From: a virus
Length of the DNA stretch: 64,000 nt
Virus record (IMG/VR): IMGVR_UViG_3300031576_000035
Coordinates: 1 to 64,000 of that record
Reading direction: 5' to 3' (one strand)
The translations under genes and the position numbers were made by a program. Of this stretch, positions 1 to 8,398 are shown in pieces. A model generated the notes under the pieces. The model did no database searches and was not told the DNA's origin. It saw nothing but the letters and a program-made list of their open reading frames with translations. Each line of letters begins with the position of its first letter. The first letter of the stretch is position 1.

Positions 1-289
1 CTTTTCCTTAACCCGGCCGTGGCCGGGGTCCCAACCTTCTTCCCCCCCCCCCCCCCCCGTCATCTCTCTTAAAGGGGTAGTTGCTTTTGACGCAACTTCT
101 TGGGGTTCCGGGGTTTGAACGATACTCCCCTCGTGGCTTTTCGCCTGTACGTCTTGCATGGAAAACCAACCCGGATACCGCAAGCCTGGAAAAGTGACCT
201 CAAGGGTCAACGGAAAGTACGACGGTTACGGGGAGGGTCACATTGAAGTGAAAGCTCGCCCCGCCGCGAGCAGTAGAACATATTTCAGT
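1..289. other. Left window edge with C17 homopolymer, no gene seen
   Basis: No convincing coding frame is visible here. A run of 17 C lies at 42-58. The stretch directly follows (on the minus strand) the early stop of the DUF1559 gene, whose usual C-terminal part is missing, so this may be a rearrangement junction or a low-quality contig end. Nothing else supports a feature. Confidence 0.5.
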
Positions 290-1108
290 TCAGCTGTCAA
301 TACTGAACAAAGTAGTGTACTCTGAGTGGAGGTAGTTGTTCGGAGGACAGCCGGAGCCGTCCATCCCCTCGTGCCGGCCGGTGTCCTCGTAAGCCAGGAT
401 GCTGTTAGAGGTTCCGTCAACAACATTGACGATGGTGGTGCCTCCATAGAAGTTGTCGAATCGCAGTGCCTGGAGTTGCGCGGACGGCTTCAACTGGAAG
501 CGCTTGGTCGGCGCCACGTCCGGAGTCCCCGTGGGGTAGTTCTGGTAGTACACCAGGGGGTAGGGCGCCGATGAGATGGCCGCGTTGTAGCGACCTGGAG
601 GCAGCGCGAACTGGTTGCTGCTGATCTCCACGTACGGCAAGAAGGCAACGTCGGTACAGCCGTACCCCTGGCTGTCTCGCGGCACGGTGCGCACCGGGTT
701 GACGGGACAAATGTAGATCTTGGGGACGCTGCCGAACCCCTGTCCCTGGGAGGCCAGCAGCGCGTTGGTACCCTCGTTGTGGCGGAAGCGCAGATCCAGC
801 TGCTTGTAAACGTTGTCCTGCTCGACGAACGGCAGGATCAGTGTCAGCGGCGAATGCAGGCACTGGGTTTTGACGATCACGCCATTGAAGTTGACGAGGT
901 GCTCGCCGCTCCTCGGGAACTTGCCGTGCGCGTCGTGGAAGCCGTGCGTGGCCAGGCCAACCTGCTTGAAGTTGTTCATGCAATGCGTGCGTGCGGCAGC
1001 CTCGCGCACTTTCTGCACAGCCGGCAGGAGAAGGCCAAGCAGAACGGCAATGATGGCAATTACCACCAGCAACTCAATGAGGGTGAAGGCGTTACGGAGA
1101 ATCTTCAT
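290..1108 (-). CDS. DUF1559 prepilin-like protein, C-terminally short
   Basis: 272 aa. The N-terminus is a classic type IV prepilin/pseudopilin signal: a short basic leader, then [16 protein letters not shown], ending in the KVREAAART segment typical of planctomycete DUF1559 proteins. The central CMNNFKQ and VVDGTSNSI motifs also fit the family. Family members usually end with a His-rich FADGS box; here the protein stops about 30 residues after the DGTSN motif, so it is probably truncated or rearranged. GAGGATAACC precedes the ATG as ribosome site. These proteins are abundant in planctomycete chromosomes, so this gene may be host flank rather than phage, but it sits only 67 bp from the phage-like operon. 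The family assignment is secure; pilus or surface function is inferred. Confidence 0.85.
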   Translation of the reverse strand: MKILRNAFTLIELLVVIAIIAVLLGLLLPAVQKVREAAARTHCMNNFKQVGLATHGFHDAHGKFPRSGEHLVNFNGVIVKTQCLHSPLTLILPFVEQDNVYKQLDLRFRHNEGTNALLASQGQGFGSVPKIYICPVNPVRTVPRDSQGYGCTDVAFLPYVEISSNQFALPPGRYNAAISSAPYPLVYYQNYPTGTPDVAPTKRFQLKPSAQLQALRFDNFYGGTTIVNVVDGTSNSILAYEDTGRHEGMDGSGCPPNNYLHSEYTTLFSIDS

Positions 1109-1175
1109 GGGTTATCCTCGGTAAGGGAATGGGCGCTTCCCATCATACCAAAGGCCGATGAAGATAGCGTAAAGG

Positions 1176-1460
1176 TTATGTGTCGAAGAGCGGCAGGCCG
1201 GCGCTTGCTCGCTGGCGATAGTGCTCGATACGCTCGCTGGTGCCAGCGATTGTCAGGCCGCGAGCCAGCAGTGCATGCGAGCGCCGATTCACCTGCAGGC
1301 AAACATGGCACCAGCCGCGCCGCACTGGCATCGGCACGCCGCAGACAGTACAGTGATGCCGCCGCGAACACTCGGAGCAGAGCCGTGTGGACGGCCGGCG
1401 AGACAGGACCAGGGCGCTGATGGGAGCGCCACAGTATTTGCAATTACGCATCGGAATCAT
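1176..1460 (-). CDS. Small zinc-ribbon protein
   Basis: 94 aa using the ATG at 1460, which has GGAG five bases upstream; an in-frame GTG at 1484 is possible but lacks such a site. Four CxxC pairs (CKYC, CSEC, CTVC, CHVC) predict two zinc knuckles, suggesting nucleic-acid or protein binding. It follows the Bet/RecT gene by about 30 bp and is probably the last gene of that operon. No family name is recognised. Confidence 0.7.
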   Translation of the reverse strand: MIPMRNCKYCGAPISALVLSRRPSTRLCSECSRRHHCTVCGVPMPVRRGWCHVCLQVNRRSHALLARGLTIAGTSERIEHYRQRASAGLPLFDT

Positions 1461-1490
1461 CTTCACTCCGTCTGCGGCCAGCACGCCGCA

Positions 1491-2399
1491 TCACGCTACT
1501 ATCTCCCCCTCGACCGGCTCGTATGCGCCCACTGGCGCCTCGTCCCCACGCTTGCGCCGTTTCGTTTTCGGCGTCATCACGGCCTTGATCCTGGCGAAAT
1601 GATCCGGCGTCATCATGGCCGCGATCTCGTCCTCGCTCTTGCCAGCGAGGACATCGGCCGAGAACCCCAGCCAGCGGGCCGCACCATGCAAGACCTTGCC
1701 GGTGCCGGTGAACCAACCAATCATTTCTTCCTTCTGACTCTGCGTCAGGAGTGACGGCGCGGCGGCTTCGGCGCCGTTCGGCGGCGATTCTCGGAGCGGC
1801 GCGGGCAGCAAGTGACTGGGCGATGGTGCCAGCAGAGCCTGGGGTTGCTCGTCGCGTTCCGGCACCGGCATCTCGTCGCCGGTGTACAGGCCACTGAGTT
1901 CCTGGGGAAACGCCTTGCGCAGTCCAAGGCTTTCGGCCGTCTTCGCCAGCATCACATCTGGCATCCGGCTCCAGAACGTGTTCGGGTTCCCCTCGCGCGT
2001 CAGCTGGACGAACGAGGCGTAGCGTGCTACCCCCGTGTATGGACGAGAGTGCCCCTTGCGGTAGACGATTACCTTGGCGGCCGCCGGGGGCTCCGCAGCG
2101 AGCCAAACGTCCACCCATTTCCCGTCCGGGCCACACCAGTAGGGCCCATCCTGCCCATCCATTTCGCCCGTGCGCTCGGCGATTAGCCGCAGGCCATCGA
2201 TCGACACCTGGATGGACAGCACCTCACGCTTCTCACGCGTGTCCCAGCGCTTGACGGCGTAGATCTGCCGTGCGAATGGATCCAAGCCGGTGCGCTGGCA
2301 CTGCGCGACGAACAGCTGGAGTTCATCATCAGTGGCACCTTTGGCGATGGTTCGTTTAATCAGATCAATTTTGTCGCTATCGTAGACTTCGACGTTCAT
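1491..2399 (-). CDS. bet: Bet/RecT-family single-strand annealing protein
   Basis: 302 aa. The N-terminal 200 residues match phage Bet/RecT annealing proteins: [17 protein letters not shown], then [36 protein letters not shown] and the [13 protein letters not shown] block. These proteins anneal complementary single strands during recombination-dependent replication. The C-terminal third is Pro/Ala-rich and then basic. The start is the ATG at 2399, with AAAGGTG upstream and an ATGA overlap with the SWIM gene; a longer upstream open frame is not needed. No lambda-type exonuclease partner is evident, although a VRR-NUC nuclease lies at 59.7 kb. Confidence 0.88.
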   Translation of the reverse strand: MNVEVYDSDKIDLIKRTIAKGATDDELQLFVAQCQRTGLDPFARQIYAVKRWDTREKREVLSIQVSIDGLRLIAERTGEMDGQDGPYWCGPDGKWVDVWLAAEPPAAAKVIVYRKGHSRPYTGVARYASFVQLTREGNPNTFWSRMPDVMLAKTAESLGLRKAFPQELSGLYTGDEMPVPERDEQPQALLAPSPSHLLPAPLRESPPNGAEAAAPSLLTQSQKEEMIGWFTGTGKVLHGAARWLGFSADVLAGKSEDEIAAMMTPDHFARIKAVMTPKTKRRKRGDEAPVGAYEPVEGEIVA

Positions 2400-2704
2400 G
2401 CTGTCACCTTTGGAGTAGTGAGACTTTCGAGCAACATCTTTAAAGACTCTGCAACTTCGGTATGTTTGCAGCGGTGTGGCCGAACCTTGCAGTAGGTGTA
2501 GGCGGGACAGGTACAGCGTACCCAACCCTCGCGGGTGATGTGAATGCCGTAGCTGACGCATTCGTCCTGGCGGTGCAGCCAGCAACCCCAGGCCGCTCCG
2601 GGTGGAGTGGCCATCTCCACGCGGTAGCGGCGTAGCAATACCTTGTGGTCCTCGATCTCCGTCAGGAGGCATCCGTCCTCGACGAGTAGCGTTATGGATC
2701 TCAT
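2396..2704 (-). CDS. SWIM-type zinc finger protein
   Basis: 102 aa. The segment [18 protein letters not shown] fits the SWIM pattern CxCx(n)CxH and lies at about residues 64-81. SWIM fingers bind DNA or proteins. It overlaps its upstream and downstream neighbours by ATGA, so it is translated with the annealing protein. GAGGAAGACGATCC precedes the ATG. A role in recombination with the neighbouring Bet protein is inferred from context only. Confidence 0.72.
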   Translation of the reverse strand: MRSITLLVEDGCLLTEIEDHKVLLRRYRVEMATPPGAAWGCWLHRQDECVSYGIHITREGWVRCTCPAYTYCKVRPHRCKHTEVAESLKMLLESLTTPKVTA

Positions 2705-3039
2705 GGATCGTCTTCCTCGTCGATGCAGAGATCGAGCACCGTGCAGCTATCGACGACGAGCGCTCGCTCGTCGATCGTCCAGTCCGCGTCCGCTCGATGC
2801 CACAGATCCTCGCAACGTGCGGCACGTTGCGCCAGCACCTCCATCCGTTCCGGCGTCCCCGGCCGTGTCGAAGTTGGCTCACTGCACGGCCGCGCGGCAA
2901 AGAGCCGCTCATGCTGTGAGCGGTAGGCGTACTTGCTGGTGGACTGGTACTGCGTGCGGATCGATGCGTCCGCCGAGCAATGCCAGCATAACTGCTTGGC
3001 TCGTGTTGCGCGTCGCTCCAAGCAGTGCCGGCACATCAT
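2701..3039 (-). CDS. Zinc-ribbon hypothetical protein
   Basis: 112 aa from the ATG at 3039 (GGAGGTACGGCC upstream; ATGA overlap with the preceding gene). The N-terminus carries CRHC and CWHC, a compact four-cysteine zinc knuckle within the first 20 residues. The acidic C-terminal half has no recognised motif. The longer upstream open frame is a shadow of the neighbouring gene. Confidence 0.65.
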   Translation of the reverse strand: MMCRHCLERRATRAKQLCWHCSADASIRTQYQSTSKYAYRSQHERLFAARPCSEPTSTRPGTPERMEVLAQRAARCEDLWHRADADWTIDERALVVDSCTVLDLCIDEEDDP

Positions 3040-3479
3040 GGCCGTACCTCCAGCGCGGCACGACGATGCGCCGATCCCGTCTTGGCCTGGATGCTCGCCT
3101 CGACTTCGGCCAGCAGTTCCATCCAGGCGTCGGGTAGCGAGTAGTCCCACCACAAGGTAAAGGTCGCGTGCGACAGGCCAAGCTGCTCCAGATCCATGTC
3201 CGCTGATTCAATTACTTTCCGAAACTGATCCGAGACGGTAACCACCGTTGTCAGCTTCCAGCCACGCCAGATGGCGTAGGCAATCGGACAGCCGCCAACG
3301 ATCGGCTCATCTTCCGTTGTGGCCATGCGCGGCGGTCGCGTCGTCGCTCCCCGGATCAACGCCGGATCGCTCTCGATCAACCCCCGGCGCAGCGCCAGCA
3401 GGCAGCACATCTCCAGTTGCGGCGCGATGCCTTGACGCCACGCCGTCTTCCACGCACGCGCTCGTTTCACATTGTCCAT
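3036..3479 (-). CDS. Hypothetical protein, paralogue of the 4117-4518 product
   Basis: 147 aa from the ATG at 3479 with GAGGTGGACG upstream; it overlaps the end of the upstream membrane-protein gene by 13 bp. The N-terminal block W(R)xGIAPQ...ALIRGATTRPP and the CPI...W segment recur in the gene at 4117-4518, and both end in an LLAEVEASI-like helix, so the two are diverged duplicates. The fold and function are not recognised. Confidence 0.7.
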   Translation of the reverse strand: MDNVKRARAWKTAWRQGIAPQLEMCCLLALRRGLIESDPALIRGATTRPPRMATTEDEPIVGGCPIAYAIWRGWKLTTVVTVSDQFRKVIESADMDLEQLGLSHATFTLWWDYSLPDAWMELLAEVEASIQAKTGSAHRRAALEVRP

Positions 3480-3880
3480 CGTCCACCTCGCTTTCGCGCC
3501 ATGGCTCCCAGGAACACCGCCGTCGCCAGGAGAATCAGAAGGCCGAGCACCAGTACCCAGCGAGCCGTGATCACCAGCGCGGCCAGGACCACCCCCACCG
3601 TCGCCAGTACCAGCCACCCCAGCCACGGCTTCAGACGCCGCCAGCAGCGCGACAGTAGCGGCCTGGGATCGTAGGCGCGATCCCAGGAGACGCCGTGCGG
3701 GAACAAATCGAGTGCGATCCAGGCCAGCGGCACCAGGACCGCCAGAGCGACGATCGACGCTGGCACCAGGAAGTACGGCTTGATGCACGGCCACTGGCGA
3801 GTCAGGGCCGCACTCCCCTCCGCCACGGCGGCAAAGGGGAGGTTGAAGAAGAAGCGCAGATCGTCTTCGAGATTCGTCAT
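3467..3880 (-). CDS. Membrane protein with three to four predicted helices
   Basis: 137 aa. Hydrophobic stretches near residues 35-58, 88-104 and 110-125 indicate an integral membrane protein with very basic connecting segments (RCWRRLKPW, RKRGGRW). AAGGAACTATC precedes the ATG at 3880. It lies between the two copies of a duplicated soluble gene. Function unknown; a role in host membrane remodelling or exclusion would be a guess. Confidence 0.72.
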   Translation of the reverse strand: MTNLEDDLRFFFNLPFAAVAEGSAALTRQWPCIKPYFLVPASIVALAVLVPLAWIALDLFPHGVSWDRAYDPRPLLSRCWRRLKPWLGWLVLATVGVVLAALVITARWVLVLGLLILLATAVFLGAMARKRGGRWTM

Positions 3881-4071
3881 GATAGTTCCTTTGCTCGTTG
3901 TCGCCGCTTGCTCAGCATTAATCGGGGTTCACAATGATTCGCTCACGAATTCGATTCTCAACTGATTTTCGTATAGCGGTTTCCTTGGTAACGGTTCCCG
4001 CTCTCGGTCACCGATAACCTGTCAAGCCTGCACCGGGGCTTTCCGCCGCGTTTATCGTTCGCGGTAATACG

Positions 4072-4093
4072 GGGACGCTCTCTCCTCGCGTCC
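4072..4093 (-). terminator. Stem-loop downstream of the 4117-4518 gene
   Basis: A 7-bp GGGACGC/GCGTCCC stem with an 8-nt loop lies shortly after the minus-strand stop codon at 4117. There is no clear U-tract, so intrinsic termination is uncertain. The surrounding 3881-4116 gap otherwise holds no convincing gene. Confidence 0.3.
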
Positions 4094-4116
4094 CAATACG
4101 GAGCAACTAACCGTAC

Positions 4117-4518
4117 CTAGTTGCCAGTACACCGGGCCGGTGTTCGCTCGGCCAGCGATCGCTCGACTTCGACGAGCAGTTCCTGCCGCATTTCGTAGCG
4201 CGGCGTCTCATCAACGTAGTTCAAGAACCAGCGGCATCCGCCTGGCTCGTCGATACGCTGATCCGTCTCGTGACAGATCCGCGTGAAGTATTCCTCGACC
4301 TCGATCACGGTTCCGATGCCGTCCTGCCAGCCGGTGAAGCCGATGGGACACGCTGCCTCCACAGGCCAATCACTGACGCATTGCAACGGCGGCGGCGCCG
4401 TCGTCGCACCCTGGATCAGGCGCGGATCGTCCTCCCGCAGCGCCTGGCGCAGCGCCTCCAGCCCTGCCGTCGAAATCTGCGGGGCAACGCCGATGCGCCA
4501 AACCTGTTGCCAATCCAT
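4117..4518 (-). CDS. Hypothetical protein, paralogue of the 3036-3479 product
   Basis: 133 aa, with a strong AAGGAGGTGCGAT site before the ATG. The N-terminus WRIGVAPQ...RLIQGATTAPP and the later CPI...W and LLVEVERSL segments align with the protein at 3036-3479. The copies are separated by a membrane-protein gene and a 236-bp gap. Function is unknown; retention of two diverged copies suggests a selected, possibly dosage-related or antagonistic role. Confidence 0.7.
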   Translation of the reverse strand: MDWQQVWRIGVAPQISTAGLEALRQALREDDPRLIQGATTAPPPLQCVSDWPVEAACPIGFTGWQDGIGTVIEVEEYFTRICHETDQRIDEPGGCRWFLNYVDETPRYEMRQELLVEVERSLAERTPARCTGN

Positions 4519-4529
4519 ATCGCACCTCC

Positions 4530-4721
4530 TTAGTCCGCAATGCGGACAATGGTGATCTCATCATCGGCGTCGAACAGGCCATCCGCCAGAGCCGCCTCGT
4601 TGCGCTCCGCCAGAGTCGCCTCGACACGATCCAGCGCGTCGAGCGCCCGGCCGATGTCGCTAAACTCGCGCAGTTGGCGGATCGCGTACTGGACGTCGAT
4701 CAAAATTCCAAAATCTGTCAT
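4530..4721 (-). CDS. Small acidic helical protein
   Basis: 63 aa, mostly helical and acidic, beginning MTDFGILIDVQYAIRQL. CAGGAGAACATC precedes the ATG. No cysteines or membrane segment. It lies 11 bp upstream of the 133-aa gene in the same transcript. Not recognised. Confidence 0.65.
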   Translation of the reverse strand: MTDFGILIDVQYAIRQLREFSDIGRALDALDRVEATLAERNEAALADGLFDADDEITIVRIAD

Positions 4722-4775
4722 GATGTTCTCCTGAAAAACCGGCGGGTATGGGCGCCCCGCCGGCCGTCGTCGGGT

Positions 4776-5855
4776 TCAGTTGTCCGAAGGCATGGCGACG
4801 ATACCGCCTTCGGCGTTGACGCGCAGAACGGCTTCCTCGATCTGCGCGTCGGGAACCTGCGCGGCGGCAAACGCCTTGCCGGCCTTGACGGCGTCTTTGC
4901 CGCCGTCGCACTTGCGCAGGATCACGGATTCATCCAGGATCCGCAGGACGAATCCGTACCAGCGGGTCGGCGATTTCCGGCCGCCGCCCGAGTAGTAGTC
5001 GGCGCCGAACTCGACGGCGTCGCCAATGCTCCAGTCGGGGGCGAGATAGTAGCTGTCCCCGTGAGCCTTGGCGGCGAAATCGCGATCCAGGCCGCCAGGC
5101 TTGGACGGATCGACGCTGATGATGGCGAGCCAGTTCTTGCCGCGCGAGTGCGACTCCCAGCATTTCGGCGGCACCTGCGTCAGGGCGCCGTCCTCGATGT
5201 CCAGCTCGATGTCACCGGCCGCCATGCCAAGTTCATCGCGCCGCTTTTGCCGCGCGGCGGCCTCCTCCGCGTCCGCGATTTTCTGCGCGGCAATCTCCTC
5301 GCGCTTCGTGACAGCCCTGGCCTCGGCCTCGACGAGAGCCGACGCCTGCGCTACCGCATTGGACGCGTCCAGTTCGGCGACCCAGGCCGTCGCCTCCGGG
5401 GACGCAAGCACGCTCTTGTCCGCGCTGTTGGGCCAGCAGGGCTTGACGATGCGGTAAATAGCCGATCCCAATCTGTCAGCGGAACAGACTGTCTCGGACG
5501 AGCCCCGTGTCTGGCGCTCGCGCAGCACCTGAAGTGTTTGCTCGTGGCGATACGCATCACGTTGCGCCGCCTTCGCCTCCCAGGTCGCGCGCCGCCTATC
5601 CTCGTTCTCCAGCAGTTCGGCCGGCGTTGGCGCCGCGTCGAAGAGCAACCCAATCCAATCATCCTCGTCGCAGCGCGGCCGCGTGGTGTCGATCATGAGG
5701 TTGCCGTCGCTGAATTTCGCCAGCGCGACGAGAGCCGGAAAACTCGGATCGTCACGCGGGACATCGAAGTAATACTCTTTCTGTCCGGTGCCGCCGGCCA
5801 GGATTTCGGCCTTGCGGCCAGATTCGCTCAACTCGATTTTCACGATCAGACTCAT
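4776..5855 (-). CDS. Hypothetical protein with central coiled coil
   Basis: 359 aa from the ATG at 5855 (GGGAGCGAGTC upstream). There are three parts: an N-terminal beta-rich domain; an Ala/Glu/Arg-rich coiled coil at about residues 165-215; and a C-terminal domain with a GKNWLAII...PGGL...GDAVEFGADYYSGGG...RWYG signature. The last segment looks like a conserved domain of unknown function. The gene follows the DUF932 gene and probably shares its promoter at 6.8 kb. Confidence 0.7.
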   Translation of the reverse strand: MSLIVKIELSESGRKAEILAGGTGQKEYYFDVPRDDPSFPALVALAKFSDGNLMIDTTRPRCDEDDWIGLLFDAAPTPAELLENEDRRRATWEAKAAQRDAYRHEQTLQVLRERQTRGSSETVCSADRLGSAIYRIVKPCWPNSADKSVLASPEATAWVAELDASNAVAQASALVEAEARAVTKREEIAAQKIADAEEAAARQKRRDELGMAAGDIELDIEDGALTQVPPKCWESHSRGKNWLAIISVDPSKPGGLDRDFAAKAHGDSYYLAPDWSIGDAVEFGADYYSGGGRKSPTRWYGFVLRILDESVILRKCDGGKDAVKAGKAFAAAQVPDAQIEEAVLRVNAEGGIVAMPSDN

Positions 5856-5953
5856 GACTCGCTCCCTATCGTTGCCACCCCTGCGCCACTTTGGGGTGGC
5901 AATCTCGTATTGCCGTGGCCGCCGTACCTGGACTCTCCCCCGCCCCTCGAAGA

Positions 5954-6754
5954 TCAACCCGCCATCTCGACAACCGCATCCGCCGCCCGGACTTCGGCCT
6001 CGAACTCCAGCTGCGACGGAATCACCAGCCCGCAGGCCGCGTCGAGCAGGCCGTGCAACGTCGTCGTCCGACTCGGCAGAGCATCCATGTTCCCCTTCAG
6101 CGCCTCGGTAACAGCGTTGAATAGCCTCCAGGCCGTCTTGCCATCGCGCTCGAACTCCTCATGACGAGGCGTTCGCCACTCGGTGAGCACGGTGGGGATG
6201 CGCGTGACCGGCACAACCTGCGTGTCCAACGCGCGGATCACCAGGTCGTGAACCTGACTGTCGGTGAGTTCGGTGTGGCGATAGGCGTCGAAGCGTTGCT
6301 CCTGTGTCCGGCGCAAGAGGCCGATCCGACCGACAGCCGTCTCGATCAGACGAGGCAGGTCGCGTTCGATGTGCGCGGTGTGCTTCCTGGCGAGCCGAAT
6401 CTCGCCGCTGAAACTGAGGTTGTCGCAGACGAACACCTGCGACCCAACCACGAGACCGGCGGGGAACTTCTTGTCGTGGCTGTTGCGGATGCCCACGACG
6501 AGGCCGTGGTCGCCGTCGTCCGTACCGTTGCGCAGTTGAATCAGACCGAAGTAGCGCATGCCGTCCGCCGTCAAACCGTGGCTCTCGCTCACGGTGATGA
6601 GGCCGCTAGCCGTCAGTTGCTGCTGGATGCCGTCCAGCAGCCTATCGTGCGCGATCGGCACCCAGGTTTCGGTACGCTCTGGCGTCGCGACCGACGCCAG
6701 CCGTTCCCGATCAACCGTCCGCGCTCCCGTGTGCAAAACCAAGTTAGCTCGCAT
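5954..6754 (-). CDS. DUF932 family phage/plasmid protein
   Basis: 266 aa from the ATG at 6754 (CAGGAGAGAGTC upstream). The signature GLVVGIRNSHD, FPAGLVVGSQVFVCDNLSFSGE is characteristic of DUF932 proteins, which occur in phages and plasmids and are usually expressed early. Their biochemical role is not settled. It is the first gene after a near-consensus promoter at 6786-6813, which suggests strong early expression. Confidence 0.82.
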   Translation of the reverse strand: MRANLVLHTGARTVDRERLASVATPERTETWVPIAHDRLLDGIQQQLTASGLITVSESHGLTADGMRYFGLIQLRNGTDDGDHGLVVGIRNSHDKKFPAGLVVGSQVFVCDNLSFSGEIRLARKHTAHIERDLPRLIETAVGRIGLLRRTQEQRFDAYRHTELTDSQVHDLVIRALDTQVVPVTRIPTVLTEWRTPRHEEFERDGKTAWRLFNAVTEALKGNMDALPSRTTTLHGLLDAACGLVIPSQLEFEAEVRAADAVVEMAG

Positions 6755-6785
6755 GACTCTCTCCTGTTGTTTAGGCGACATTGGT

Positions 6786-6813
6786 ATTATAGTAGCCTGT
6801 ACTACTGAGTCAA
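6786..6813 (-). promoter_or_regulatory. Near-consensus sigma-70-type promoter for the DUF932 operon
   Basis: On the minus strand, TTGACT (6808-6813) and TATAAT (6786-6791) are separated by 16 bp, and the DUF932 ATG lies about 32 bp downstream. The -35 box lies in an ACTATTGACT context shared with the promoter at 10.1 kb, and an AGTAG/CTACT inverted repeat sits in the spacer, suggesting common repressor control. Confidence 0.7.
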
Positions 6814-6842
6814 TAGTGATACGCGGGAATCAGGAAGATTTT

Positions 6843-7223
6843 TCATCGCCAGCCGTCCACTCCTCGAGGCAGACCCCCCGTCTCCAGGAATGCCGCAATG
6901 TCGGCACGAATTTGCTGCGGCGTGCCGAATCGCACATACTTCGTCCCGTCCACCGTCGCCACGAAAACGTATGGCGACGCATCATTGCGGCGCACGAGCA
7001 GCGTCTTGCCGTGCGCCTCCAGACGGATCGTTTCACCCTTGCGCGGCAGGCGCGGCAGGTTCATTGGCAGCACTCCTCCAGATCGCGTTACCAGCAGCGC
7101 GTGCCTCGGTACAAGCTTTGTCGTCGATGGCATGACGTCGTGGTCTTTGCAGGCGATGTGATAGACGAGGTAGGCTTTGTAAGCCTTCTCGTAGACGAAC
7201 GCCGCCGCGTGTTCGCTATTCAT
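6843..7223 (-). CDS. Small hypothetical protein
   Basis: 126 aa from the ATG at 7223, with AGGAGGTGG upstream; overlaps the preceding gene by 8 bp. The N-terminal part (HAAAFVYEKAYKAYLVYHI) is aromatic and Ala-rich, followed by a beta-rich basic half with a KYVRFGTPQQIRADI segment. Last gene before the 6.8-kb promoter. Not recognised. Confidence 0.62.
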   Translation of the reverse strand: MNSEHAAAFVYEKAYKAYLVYHIACKDHDVMPSTTKLVPRHALLVTRSGGVLPMNLPRLPRKGETIRLEAHGKTLLVRRNDASPYVFVATVDGTKYVRFGTPQQIRADIAAFLETGGLPRGVDGWR

Positions 7224-7575
7224 TTTCCACCTCCTCCAGCCGGAGGCCGAGGTTAGCGGCTCTTCGCAGGATAGCAGCCTTCTCATCGCGAACTTCGGCG
7301 TCGTCAGGGCGCCAGCCCTTGAACTCGCGACACGTCAAGCGGTGGTTTCTGGTCGTCAATGTGTCACCGTTGATGCCCTGCGACAGGGCGATGGCGAACC
7401 AACAGCACCCACAGTCTGGGCTTCCGTCGATCTCTTTCTCGATGGAGACACGCAATTGCGGGGCGATGGCTTCCAGAATGCGCTGGTACACGTCGGCCAG
7501 GTCCGCATCGGCCTGCAAGGCCGCTTCCAATACTTCGTCTAGCGAGCACATGGGCGTTGGCCCGAATGCCATCAT
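7216..7575 (-). CDS. Hypothetical protein, start uncertain
   Basis: Up to 119 aa. The body (EVLEAALQADADLADVYQRI...DGSPDCGCCWFAIALS) looks coding and includes a CGCC pair. The ATG at 7575 has a poor ribosome site, whereas a strong AAAGAGGTG site precedes an ATG at 7609 in another frame, which opens with MKMKSAKLRVKHDG. Either a short coupled leader or a frameshift joins the two; I cannot decide. Confidence 0.55.
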   Translation of the reverse strand: MMAFGPTPMCSLDEVLEAALQADADLADVYQRILEAIAPQLRVSIEKEIDGSPDCGCCWFAIALSQGINGDTLTTRNHRLTCREFKGWRPDDAEVRDEKAAILRRAANLGLRLEEVENE

Positions 7576-7635
7576 GCTTGACGCGGAGCTTTGCAGATTT
7601 CATTTTCATTTTTCACCTCTTTTTACAGGGAAACG

Positions 7636-7845
7636 TCAGCGCACCTTGCGCCGGACGCGGCAGAACAGCCACGCCAGTCCGTAGGACAGCGCTGCCAGGA
7701 TCACCGGCAGCGACAGCCATCCCGTGGCAATCAACAGAGGGTCGTTGTGCCTAATGGTGTCGCGCCGGCCGTCATCAACGCCACGGCCGAGTGCCGCCAG
7801 TACCTGAGTGTGGAACAGCGACCAGTATTTGCAGATCGTGTTCAT
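7636..7845 (-). CDS. Small single-helix membrane protein
   Basis: 69 aa from the ATG at 7845 (GGGGAAACC upstream; ATGA overlap with the preceding gene). One hydrophobic segment near residues 40-62 is followed by a basic tail (RVRRKVR), predicting a cytoplasmic C-terminus. Part of a cluster of tiny membrane proteins. Confidence 0.65.
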   Translation of the reverse strand: MNTICKYWSLFHTQVLAALGRGVDDGRRDTIRHNDPLLIATGWLSLPVILAALSYGLAWLFCRVRRKVR

Positions 7846-8036
7846 GGTTTCCCCTTCTTCGCCGGTCGTGGCGTCGCCACCCAAGCAAACGCCAACGAGG
7901 CCAGCAGTTGACTCAGCAGAACATGCTCACCGGGGTAACGCTCACCCTGGCGCAGGACGGCGTCAGCCGCCAGTCCCACGCCGACGAACGCCAGAACCCC
8001 GCCGACGAACCGAATCCAGTTGATCAGCCTCCACAT
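7842..8036 (-). CDS. Small membrane protein with two helices
   Basis: 64 aa with GAGGTG upstream of the ATG. Hydrophobic segments at about residues 7-26 and 40-54, with a basic C-terminus. Overlaps the next gene by ATGA and the previous small gene by 13 bp. Function unknown. Confidence 0.65.
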   Translation of the reverse strand: MWRLINWIRFVGGVLAFVGVGLAADAVLRQGERYPGEHVLLSQLLASLAFAWVATPRPAKKGKP

Positions 8037-8167
8037 GCCGCACCTCCATCTGCCTCGGTGCCATCCGCGACGGCACCGAGCCAGCGCTCCAGCGAACCGA
8101 GGCCGCGAGCAGCGAGGTAGAGCGCCTGCCCCACCAACGCTACCCAGAGTAGATACACTACAATCAT
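8024..8167 (-). CDS. 47-aa single-helix membrane protein
   Basis: Begins MIVVYLLWVALVGQALYLAA, a strong N-terminal membrane helix, then a short acidic Gly-rich tail. The stop lies inside the start of the next gene, the same overlap style as the neighbours. GGGATGATACG precedes the ATG. Too short for standard ORF cut-offs. Confidence 0.55.
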   Translation of the reverse strand: MIVVYLLWVALVGQALYLAARGLGSLERWLGAVADGTEADGGAACGG

Positions 8168-8287
8168 CGTATCATCCCATCGGACAAATGACGCCAACGA
8201 ACTTCTGCACCACCGTCTGCGCCGTCACGCGCACGGGGAGATCCTTCGAGAAGACCTCCAACACGATCTTGTCATCGTACTGTCCCC

Positions 8288-8395
8288 TTAGTAGGCGCCC
8301 GTGCCGTCCGAGTCGTCCGTACCAACGAGGTACACGACTCCCCAGAACATAACTACAGTTGCCGCAGCAAAGATCACCGTCATAACCATGATCAT
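8288..8395 (-). CDS. 35-aa single-helix membrane protein
   Basis: Begins MIMVMTVIFAAATVVMFWG, almost entirely a membrane helix, with a short Asp-rich tail. A strong GGAGGTGACAA site precedes the ATG. Downstream, at 8172-8280, an open frame resembling LEVFSKDLPVRVTAQ lacks a clear start and is left uncalled. Confidence 0.55.
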   Translation of the reverse strand: MIMVMTVIFAAATVVMFWGVVYLVGTDDSDGTGAY

Positions 8396-8398
8396 TTG

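Noticed and set aside
2400-2912. N-terminal extension of the Bet protein
   Set aside because: Overlaps SWIM and zinc-ribbon genes in other frames; the ATG at 2399 has a ribosome site and ATGA overlap.
3480-3794. N-terminal extension of the 147-aa gene
   Set aside because: It overlaps the membrane protein in another frame and is not protein-like.
4674-6164. Long plus-strand open frame of 496 codons
   Set aside because: It lies opposite the well-supported 359-aa and DUF932 genes and has no motif; high GC gives such shadows.
8172-8280. Small ORF resembling LEVFSKDLPVRVTAQ
   Set aside because: No in-frame start with a ribosome site; may be a remnant.
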